DNA from: Brachionus koreanus
Lineage: Eukaryota > Rotifera > Eurotatoria > Ploima > Brachionidae
Direction of reading: 5' to 3'
NCBI GenBank assembly: GCA_016987375.1
Contig: PJRA01000263.1
Coordinates: forward strand, 2,635,072 to 2,665,493
Length of the DNA: 30,422 nucleotides
The number at the start of each line of letters is the position of its first letter. Within the stretch, counting starts at the first letter, position 1. Position numbers and translations under genes: made by a program. Shown here in pieces: positions 22,366 to 30,422 of the stretch. The notes beneath the pieces are model-generated. The model saw only the letters and a program-made list of their open reading frames with translations, was not told the origin of the DNA and made no database searches.

Positions 22366-25150
22366 ATGCTAAAAATGGAAACAAAGGATGAGAATACTGT
22401 TATTATTCAGAGCAATATTGATTTAGATCAAAATGAGATTGATCTGATTACAATGTTTTTTGAGAGCAAGAAGCAGTCCGGTGGTGGTGACACAACTACC
22501 TCTGAACAAATTGGAAAACGACTATTGAAACTTAACTTTGAAGAAAATGAAGCCAAAAAAAGAATTTTGGACAAAAAATATTTCTCTTTCAAAAAATACC
22601 AATTCAAATCTTATGCTCCAGGAATAATGGGCTATCAAAACGATTCCTATGCACCCATCACTAATCTATTAGTAATTAAAGATGTTTTTTTGGATTCTGA
22701 CTTTGAATCAAGCAATTACGATGATTCAGTGATAAAAATGTACGCTGAGCATCTTTCGCCAGACAACGAAGTTGTAAGAATTCAAAAGTCACATTTAATC
22801 GAAAACACATTTTATATTCACTACAAAGATGCTTTAGATGCCAACCATGTTCAAAAAAGATACGCCAAAAAATCAAAACTTAGAAATCAGACAATCTCAA
22901 TTTTTGATTGTTTCAACACAAAATCTTTCATAATTGCATCAAAAATGCAGAAAATTTCTAATATTTGGAATACAATAAATGAGCAAATGGAAAAAAGAAA
23001 TTTAGTTCAAAATTTTTTTATGGACAAAACAGATTTTTATGTTTTGGTTCAGAGTGAAGAGGAAAAAACATTTCATGAATTAAAAGATTTGATGAAATTG
23101 AGTCTCAAAAGCATCGCTGAAAATTTAGTAATCGAAGACATACACAATTTTGATCTTTTGAATTTTATTAAGGGTGGAATTAAAAAAGAAAATGAAATAA
23201 AATCCGAAGAGCTGGAAATTATTGAGACTCAACAAGTGTTCGATAGTGAGATGGTTGATGAGCCAACTAAAACTGTTAAAATTAGTCGGGCTGATTTAAA
23301 ACGCAAAGCAAATGCGGAAAAAGCTAACATGGAACGCACAGAAAAAAAAATAGAGAATTATTTGTCTATTGAAAAAATAAGATTAAACAAACTTAATTTA
23401 GACAGTCTATTTAAATCTCAAACAGATAGTGAAATTGTTCTAAATGAAGACTCTCCATTTTCAATTGCCTTATTCAACTGTCCTCAACTTAGGGATAGAG
23501 TTAGACAACTACTTGTTAAACATAAAGCTACCTTATACTTTAACAAAAAGAATAAGTTTAAGCCACTAGTTTTAAAATTTAGTAAAGAATCGCTTGATAA
23601 ATTAATTAACGCGGTAAAATCGTTTGCTGCAAATCATTTTATATATCAAATTGTTCATTTAAATTCAGTAAATGATTCGAATAAAATTTTAAAAGATGTT
23701 ATGTCCAAGTTTTTTCCAATTATTAGCAAACAATTTCCAGGAGTTTATATGAATATAAACAATAATCTATTGCACTGTTATGGATATCCTAAATCAATTG
23801 GAAGAATATTGAAACCAAACTTTGGCCTATTGTCAGAGATTATGGATAAATGTCGTGCATCATTCAAGCAACCAGTTCAATTAGTACTAGAAGAAACAAA
23901 AACCGAACAAATTGAACAGGATTCTTTCAATGAACAAGTAAAATAATAGCATTAAAATTTTAACTAGACCAAATTAATTTAATTAGACGTCAAAAAAGCC
24001 TAGAACCTCAAGTTTAATTTCTCAGGCTGATGCTTTTACCGATACGGAAGAAGATAATGAAAAAAGTAAATGGGAAGTAAAAAGTAACGTCATTAAAAGT
24101 GTAAAAACCTTGTATACAGATGAAAATAGAATTGTTTTGTACGATTCATTTGAGCCAATTGAGGCTATAGAGTCGATTGAAAAGCAAGAGTACAACAAAA
24201 ATAATTTTGTTCTTGTAGATTCCAGTTTGTACAAAGTATTGTCCATTTGTTTAAAAAAATGCAAAAAAATTTGTTTAGATTTTATTGATGATTTAAAATT
24301 GATATCAAATGAGTGCAAGTTGGTGTATGTCAAAGGAGAAAATGATTCCATAGAGGAGTGCGGAGTCATTATTCAGACAAATGAAGAAAAATACTTAGAA
24401 ACTTACAAAGCTGAATTGGAAAAAATATTTGATTTTTATGAAAAAAATCGCCTTAAGCATATTTACAATCTAATTGATCCCAAACTTAAAGGAAAAGAAA
24501 TTTTTTCCACTTTGATCTCAAATTTTAGTTCAAAAAATGAATTAAATGACCTAAAGATTATTTTGAATATGATCTATTTGGACGATAAAGTAGTACATGC
24601 TGAATTAACAGATAAGAAATTGATTGAAGTCTACGGGTATACGAATGCTGTGCAAAATTATGACAATTATGCTATTGATATTTTAAAGAAGACAATGCAT
24701 CGTTTTAAAGCTGATTTAAATAGTCTTTTGGCGTTCAAGCTGCGTCAAAAAGAGAATCCAAAGATTGGAATTTTTTTCAAGTTTGACGGTAATTACTTCA
24801 ATGATTTTGTCATGCAAGTTACAGCCTACGAAGCTCATGTGATTAAAATAGATGACCAAAAAGCAATACATATTGCATGCTTTAATAAGAAAATACGAAA
24901 CAATGCGCACAATTTACAGTTTGTTGAAAGCGTTTATAATTGGCGCGAGTCTATAGATGCATTTGTTTACGAATATTTAGAGTTGTTTGGCATTGAACAA
25001 TTTAAAGTACCATTTACTCGCAACAGTCAAGAGTGTCAAAGTATTTTATATGACAAGAATGTTTTGGATGTGTCTTGGATTGATGAAAATGAAATCGAAG
25101 TTGTAGGAATTAAACAAGAAATTGAAAAATTCAAATTCAAATTGCTTTGA
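22366..25150 (+). CDS. PARP14/DTX3L-type RRM and KH-like repeat protein, no catalytic domain (paralogue B)
   Basis: Exons 22366-23937 and 24026-25150 join in phase 0 over an 88-bp GT-AG intron (CAA|GTAAAA ... TTTCTCAG|GCT), giving 898 residues. Without splicing the frame stops at 23944-23946. It is paralogous to the protein at 4558: FFESKKQSGGGD has SGGGD at residues 38-42 in both, and MYAEHLSPDNEV, IQKS, NTF and FNTKSFII recur in the same order. The RRM-like units fill about 10-190. A lysine-rich segment (ADLKRKANAEKANMERTEKK) sits near 310-330 and might be a nuclear signal or coiled coil. KH-like units follow (LLHCYGYPKSIGRIL, LIEVYGYTNAVQNY, IEVVGIKQEIEKFKFKLL). It ends about where paralogue A has roughly 110 extra residues. 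There is no macro, WWE or ADP-ribosyltransferase domain. Met4 is an alternative start. Nucleic-acid binding is inferred from the fold family only. Confidence 0.85.
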
Positions 25151-25198
25151 TCAAATCGAAAAATTTTAGTTTTATTTATTAATATATTTTTTTTTTTA

Positions 25199-25204
25199 AA
25201 TAAA
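25199..25204 (+). terminator. Candidate poly(A) signal of paralogue B
   Basis: AATAAA, 49 bases after the stop codon at 25148-25150, following a T-rich run. Confidence 0.5.
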
Positions 25205-25287
25205 TTTATTTTAAATTTCGAATAATTACAAATAATTTTTTAAATAAATAAATTATTTGTTTTAATAATAGAAATAATACTGCAAAC

Positions 25288-25442
25288 CTTGATGTTTCGC
25301 CCATAGAGCAGGAATTGTTCTTTTGAATTTTGAATTGTTCTCCAAAAACTCGTGCATTCATTTTTAATTCAATTTCAAGAAAACAAATTTTCCATTTTTT
25401 GAGAAATTCATCTTCCAATCTGTCCTTGACGACAATTTCACA
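25288..25442 (-). CDS. Possible isolated exon or exon relic, minus strand
   Basis: A 155-bp segment runs from an acceptor-like CTTAAAAG to a donor-like AAG|GTTTGC and is open for 51 codons. It includes VVKDRLEDEFLKKWKICFLE and ELKMNARVFGEQF, which read as real protein with normal residue composition. I found no neighbouring exons to join it to and do not recognise the family. It may be a relic or part of an unrecognised gene running leftward. Confidence 0.3.
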
Positions 25443-25943
25443 CTTTTAAGTGTCTTAGTTACGTGTATTTTCTTTAAGTTTGAGTTTAATAAAATTATCT
25501 TTAAAAATTATATAAATGGACCATAAAATGAATCTAATGACAAAGATATTCAATCGATTAGTAACAAATTTTTCGTTATATTTCAGATGCTGTATTTAAT
25601 GCTGAATCAGCCGTCCAAGTTTTGAACATGTTAAATCATTCATATAAATAATCATATCTACTTTTTTTAATTTTAAAATTTTAGAGTTTAGTTTAGTTGG
25701 CTAAATAAAAAAAATAATTTAAACATTTATTAAAATTTTTAATTCTTAAAGATGGGGTCTACTATCATGGTCATGTAAGATAAATAACATGATTATTCAA
25801 GTCGAGGAGCAACATACCGAAGACGAAGAAAGATTACGTAAACCTCAAATGCATGATACTGCTAGTCTCAATGAAAGACTAGACTCTTTAATTGTAGGAC
25901 TAAACACTGTTTTATATTTTAAAGTCTAAAATAAATTATTAAG
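25443..25943 (+). other. Short coding-like scraps ahead of the dynein relic
   Basis: After a good acceptor (ATATTTCAG) at about 25587 the frame reads VFNAESAVQVLNMLNHSY and then stops. Near 25750 DGVYYHGH ends at a good donor (GTAAGA). From 25790 to 25929 a 46-codon frame includes VEEQHTEDEERLRKPQMHD. These may be upstream parts of the dynein-like gene or of another dead gene; I could not join them in one frame. Confidence 0.3.
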
Positions 25944-27042
25944 ATGAATGTTGCTGGTTTGTCTTCACATTCTAATTTAGATAAAGCACACGAAGTGGCC
26001 AATGAATGCAGATGTTTGAATAAAAGTCTTAAAGAATGTCAAGAATCAGCCAGTTTGTACAATAACAGAGAACGCTTATTTGGAATACCAGTCACGAATG
26101 TAAACAAGAATAAGCTTATTTTCTTTACTTGAATAAATTTTTTTTTAACAATGAAAAACTAAACAAGCTATTAAAAGACTTTGAACCATTCAGAAATTTA
26201 TGGATAACCTCTTCAGACTGGTTAAGATGGTACGACGGTTGTATGAATGATGCAATTTCATTTATTGATACAGAAAATATTGAAAAAAACGTTACTGAAT
26301 CTTATAAGTCAATGCATAAGGCTATAAAACAGTTTCAAGATGCTGAAAGTAAGATTTCTAATTTAACTAGAATATTTAAATCAAATTTATTGCGACAAAA
26401 GATAATAATGACGAATTTTTTGACGAGGATATAAAATTTATTTTTTGTATAGGTGTTACATATTAGCTAGCCAAATATTAAGAAAGTTGCATATCATTTT
26501 ATAAGATGCATGAACTGAAATGTATTTTGCATGATTGTGTCATTAAATTAATTTTTTTTTAAAACAAAAAAGAAAAAGTAGATTACTTCATTTTATGTAA
26601 ATAAAATTTAAATTAAAAAGTGTAAATATATGTAAAATAAAGTAAATAAATTTATCCTTTTAAAGCACAAAAGCATTTATTTAAAAATTTTATTTAATCT
26701 TTCAATTTTTAGGTGTACAACATGTCGCAGTGGAAATAAAAAATCAAATAGAAGAGTTCCGTCATAACATCCCTTTAATACAAGCTATGTGTAATCCAGG
26801 TATGAGAAACAGACATTGAGAGATGTTGACTGAGGAGCTCAAACTCCCTGTGCGTCCCAAAAAAGATCTTATTTTTTAGAAATGCCTTGAAATGGGCTTT
26901 GATCGTCACATAGATAAAATATCAAAGGCTGCAGAAAAAGTCAAATCAGTCAGTCAATTGTCAAAGCTTCAGATGAATATCAATAAATTTGAAATGCTTA
27001 TTATAAACAAAATACAGTTCGAGAATTTTGATAATTTTTAAA
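25944..27042 (+). pseudogene. Axonemal dynein heavy-chain fragment (linker region), with in-frame stops
   Basis: Three blocks match the region leading into the dynein heavy-chain linker (DHC_N2). Block 1 (25944-26099) includes YNNRERLFGIPVTN. Block 2 (about 26168-26348) includes LLKDFEPFRNLW, SSDWLRWYDG and IEKNVTESYKSMHKAIKQFQ. Block 3 (26713-27042) includes KNQIEEFRHNIPLIQAM, NPGMRNRH and KCLEMGFDRHIDKISK. Blocks 1-2 and 2-3 join in phase over GT-AG introns (about 68 and 364 bp). In block 3 the tryptophan expected after NPGMRNRH is TGA (26817-26819), and TAG follows at 26877-26879. The similarity then fades and the frame ends at about 27042. A full heavy chain is over 4,000 residues and no motor domain is present. 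It is most likely a truncated, dead duplicate; the wording suggests an inner-arm, perhaps DNAH1-like, parent, from memory. Confidence 0.8.
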
Positions 27043-27664
27043 ATTTGAATTCATCTTGAGATGTTATTTTATTAATTCAAGCCCAAAGGTTATTTAAATT
27101 TTATTTTTCTTAAATTTGAATTTTTTACTTAAACTCAATTCTTTTAAGTATCGAATGTTGGTATTTGAAAATTTTTTAAATTCGGCAAATACCAAGTTTT
27201 GACGGTACAATGGTCACTGACGATATCCAAAACTAATTTTTAAACCAAATATCAACTTATTTACTTTTTTTTGCCTCAAAGTTTTCTTTTTCGAGAATTT
27301 TTATTTTTTTTTTGTCTAAGCAAGCCTATTATTTGTTTATTTTAAAGAAATTAAATCAGTTTTAATTCTAACATAGTCTGTCATATTCATAATTTCTCAT
27401 TATAATTTAAAATTTACAGTTAATTTCCGTAATTTTTTGAGAAGTCCGATTATTAAAAAATCAAATTTAGTTCTTTTGAGTTATTTTTTAGTTGAGTGTA
27501 CGCTTATTTTTGCTATTTTTTGAATAAGAAAAATAAACTGGTATTCTACAATGAAAAAAAATATTATAATTTAAATTATTCTTAAAAAATATTAAATATT
27601 AAATGTATACGTTTTAGATTAAAAATTTTAAAAAATTTGAATTTTAACTTAATTTCATAACCAG
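27043..27664. other. Intergenic stretch with foldback-repeat relative
   Basis: This holds repeat copy B (27085-27235) and otherwise AT-rich DNA, up to an acceptor-like ATAACCAG immediately before the CDKAL1 start codon. Confidence 0.5.
27085..27235. repeat. Diverged relative of the 3.5-kb foldback repeat, copy B
   Basis: It shares TTTTATTTTTCTTA, TCAATTCTTTTA, TTTTTTAAATT and TTGACGGTAC with the spacer and right flank of 3484-3690, in the same order and at similar spacing. It has its own shorter stem: TTGGTATTTG at 27158-27167 pairs with CAAATACCAA at 27186-27195. Confidence 0.5.
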
Positions 27665-29753
27665 ATGTCTTGTGGAATAGTTGACGATATTGAGGATATT
27701 TTAAAATCCGAATCAAATGATGCATCTTTAGAGGATCACAACAGATCAAATAATAAATCTTTCATCATTCCTAAATCTATAAAAAAGTATTCAAAATTAG
27801 CTGATGAAAATGACAAAAATTATGATCAGAGTCTAACAAATTCAAATGTTCCTGGAGTTGCATCCATTTATGTTAAAACTTGGGGATGTACACATAACAA
27901 TTCTGACAGTGAATATATGGCTGGGCAATTAGCAGCATATGGCTACAAGTTAACTGGTAAAATTTCAAAAAATTTTAATTAAAAAAATTCAATAATTTAA
28001 TATTAGATAATGGAAATGAAGCAGATCTATGGTTGCTAAACAGCTGTACTGTAAAAAATCCGGCTGAAGATCATTTCAAGTATGCCAGAATTATCTTTTA
28101 TACTTTGAAATTCTTTTTTTTAATTAAAAATTTTAAAATTTCTCATAGAAATTATATTGATAAAGCCAAAGAATTAAAAAAGTATCTAGTTTTGGCTGGA
28201 TGTGTTCCTCAGGGAGCTCCAAAAGCATCTTACATTCAGGGTCTAAGTGTGATCGGTGTTCAACAAATCGATCGTATTGTAGAAGTTGTGGAAGAAACAT
28301 TGAAAGGAAATTCAGTTCGTCTATTTGGCAAGAAAAAACAGGACGGAAAAAAATACGGTGGTGCCAGTTTGAGCTTGCCAAAAGTACGCCGTAATCCATT
28401 GATTGAAATTATAGCAATTAATACAGGTTGTTTGAACGAGTGTACTTATTGTAAAACTAAACATGCTAGAGGTGAACTTGGTTCATATTATCCTGATGAA
28501 ATAGTAGAAAGAATTCGGCAATCATTCGAAGAAGGTGTAGTTGAAGTATGGTTAACTAGTGAAGATACAGGAGCTTATGGTCGTGATATTGGAACTAATA
28601 TTGTTGAGCTAATGTGGAAAATAGTTAAAGTTATACCAGAAGGATGTTGGCTCAGAATTGGCATGACTAATCCGCCATATATTCTCGAACATCTTGAAGA
28701 AATGGCGAAAATACTAAATCATCCAAGAATATATTCATTTCTCCATATACCAATACAATCTGCATCAGATGCAGTTCTTACAGAGATGAAAAGAGAGTAC
28801 TGCTGTGATGATTTTAAACATATAGTTGATTTTCTTAGAGAAAAGTATTCTTTTTTTATTCTTTATTTCTTTTAAAAAGCTTTTTTTCTTAGAGTTCCTG
28901 GTGTTAATATTGCTACTGATGTAATTCTTGGTTTTCCTAACGAAACCGAAGAAGATTTTCAAGAAACTTACAATTTGATTAAACAATATAAGTTTTCTTC
29001 TCTATTTATTAATCAATTTTTTCAACGTCCTGGCACACCAGCTGCTAAAATGCGTCAATTACCCACTCAAGAAGTATTTATCACTCATATTTTTTCTAAA
29101 AAATTTTTATTTTGAAAATATTTTAAAAAATTTTATAGAGAAAAAGAAGAACAAAAATAATTTCAGAACTTTTTCAATCGTATACAACTCATGATTCAAA
29201 ATTGGGAACAATTTATGAGGTTTTAGTAACAGAAATTTCTCATGATGAAGAATACTATGTGGCTCATAATAAATATTACGAACAAGTAAATTCAAATTAG
29301 AATAAATTTCTATTAAATATTTAATTAATTCTCTTTAATCTTTAAAAAATGAAGATTTTAGTTCCGAAATTGGATTATTTAATGGGAAGAATGGTTCAAG
29401 TTGAGATCATTGAATGCACAAAACATTCAATGAAAGGTCGAGTAATTGAGGAATCGTTAAATAAATACCCCAGGCGTGTTCAAATTAAAAAAGGTGAAGT
29501 AACTGGCTTGGTGATATCGGACCTGAACAACAATGCAAATAGTGTTGGCGATTGTTGCGGAAATGGTATTTCAAATAAGGAGAATTCTTGTGGCACTGAT
29601 TGTTGTTCAAATAAAGAACTGTCGGCAAAAAAATTAAACGATTTTAAATTAGTTAAGTTCAATCGTATAAGGGATTATGCAATTGCTACTTTAATTACAT
29701 CAAGTGTAATTTTAATTTCTAAAATTGCTCTTAGATACTTAAAATCGAAATAA
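27665..29753 (+). CDS. CDKAL1: CDKAL1: tRNA N6-threonylcarbamoyladenosine methylthiotransferase, six exons
   Basis: The CDKAL1/MtaB family converts t6A37 to ms2t6A37 in tRNA-Lys(UUU), helping accurate decoding; the animal enzyme sits on the ER. Exons 27665-27956, 28007-28079, 28149-28844, 28893-29073, 29139-29285 and 29355-29753 total 595 residues (human about 579). Introns are 50, 69, 48, 65 and 69 bp, GT-AG, with all phases consistent. The N-terminal methylthiotransferase domain has its three cluster cysteines (C75 in TWGC, C111 in NSC, C140 in AGC). The radical-SAM motif CLNECTYC supplies C216, C220 and C223. A TRAM domain covers about 455-515. A hydrophobic segment at about 572-592 fits the ER tail anchor. 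A Cys-rich linker (C530, C531, C542, C546, C547) precedes it. No damage is seen. The sequence ATAACCAG just before the ATG could mark a 5'-UTR intron or a trans-splice site. Confidence 0.96.
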
Positions 29754-29760
29754 AAAATTA

Positions 29761-29766
29761 AATAAA
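29761..29766 (+). terminator. Candidate poly(A) signal of CDKAL1
   Basis: AATAAA only 7 bases after the stop codon, implying a very short 3' UTR. Confidence 0.5.
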
Positions 29767-30422
29767 ATTAGCTTTTTCTTCTTTCGAAAATTTTTCTTAA
29801 ATTTTGTCATGTTAAAATGTCATGGATCGACAATTACGACTAAAAAATTCATTTAAATTTTTTTCGCTACATTATGATAAGCGCCCTTTTTCATTTCTTT
29901 TTAGAAAAACTATTTTAGATTAATCTCATTTAAATCCTTTAATCTTAAAAATAAATTTGAATAATTTAAACCTTAGTTTATACAAAACAGAGTTATTTAA
30001 AAGTCCAAAATTAAAGTCCAAGTCAGGATTTTAAATTCCGGCACTAGCAACGCTTTCACAAAGATTCTTATCGATTCTAGCTTTTTCAGAACCAGTTTAA
30101 AGGCTTTTTTCTATATCTGGTTATATTGAGTGACCACAAAGGTCGAGATTAACTGCCAAAAAACTTAGAAGACAAATGTTGGTTTTTAACATGGATTTAA
30201 TCAAGGACTAAATTGAAAAAATTTTTTATTAATATATTATAAACAAAATAAAATTAGTTAAAATTTAATGTAAATTTTTTTTTTCAATTAATAATTTGTA
30301 TCGATTTTGAAAAAATAAATTTAAATTCCGGATTTATGACTTTTAACGGGTGATGCATAAGTAAATGGACAAAAATTAAAAGCGAATATCTCAAAAAATA
30401 AAAATGATATTAAGTTCTGGTT
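29767..30422. other. Intergenic stretch to the window edge
   Basis: No gene is seen. A less AT-rich patch lies at about 30030-30170. At about 30347-30420 the sequence GGGTGATGCATAAGTAAATG followed by GGACAAAAATT resembles the style of a Tc1/mariner-type terminal repeat, but its partner would lie outside the window. Confidence 0.4.

Noticed and set aside
26817..26819. Reading TGA in the dynein relic as recoded (selenocysteine or alternative code)
   Set aside because: The expected residue is tryptophan, a TAG follows, and all other genes in the window use TGA or TAA as normal stops, so decay or a read error is simpler.
26798..26879. Treating the stop-containing dynein segment as an intron (CCAG|GTATGAG ... 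TTTTTTAG)
   Set aside because: The splice sites look good, but the segment encodes conserved dynein residues, and removing it puts the next block out of frame.
1..30422. tRNA, rRNA, snRNA and CRISPR arrays
   Set aside because: I looked for tRNA A/B-box sequences and regular spaced repeats and saw none; no rRNA-like sequence was recognised.

Overview
The window is strongly AT-rich eukaryotic DNA with spliceosomal genes, very short GT-AG introns (mostly 44-88 bp), long non-coding stretches full of A/T runs, and decayed mobile elements. The gene set (Cdc25 phosphatase, CDKAL1, an axonemal dynein heavy-chain relic, proteins with a PARP14/DTX3L-type RRM) is metazoan. AT-richness plus tiny introns fit a small invertebrate such as a monogonont rotifer (Brachionus-like); the taxon is an inference.

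Layout. 3-1313 (+): C-terminal part of a two-finger C2H2 protein that probably continues to the left of the window. About 2350-3305: broken coding-like remnants of unknown origin. 3484-3690: a small foldback repeat with a diverged relative near 27.1 kb. 4558-7371 (+): an intronless 937-residue protein opening with a PARP14/PARP10/DTX3L/NMI-type RRM (F-x-E-S-K-x-Q-S-G-G-G-D), followed by further RRM-like and KH-like units but no catalytic domain. 9236-10322 (-): a seven-exon coiled-coil gene, reconstructed here from splice sites and phases because each exon is too short to stand out. 13291-14750 (-): Cdc25, three exons, with the start codon split by intron 1. About 14.8-20.9 kb: gene-poor AT-rich DNA with small inverted repeats. 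20936-21511 (+): a frameshifted, internally deleted non-LTR retrotransposon. 22366-25150 (+): a second RRM/KH-like protein (898 residues, one intron), paralogous to the one at 4.6 kb. About 25.9-27.04 kb (+): a dynein heavy-chain fragment with two in-frame stops. 27665-29753 (+): complete six-exon CDKAL1, with a tail-anchor-like C-terminal membrane segment.

The genes do not form one pathway. CDKAL1 (tRNA modification) and Cdc25 (mitotic entry) are conserved housekeeping genes. The most unusual content is the pair of divergent proteins that look like the RRM/KH-like front half of PARP14 without macro, WWE or ADP-ribosyltransferase domains. The next most notable items are the splice-created Cdc25 start codon and the previously hidden coiled-coil gene.
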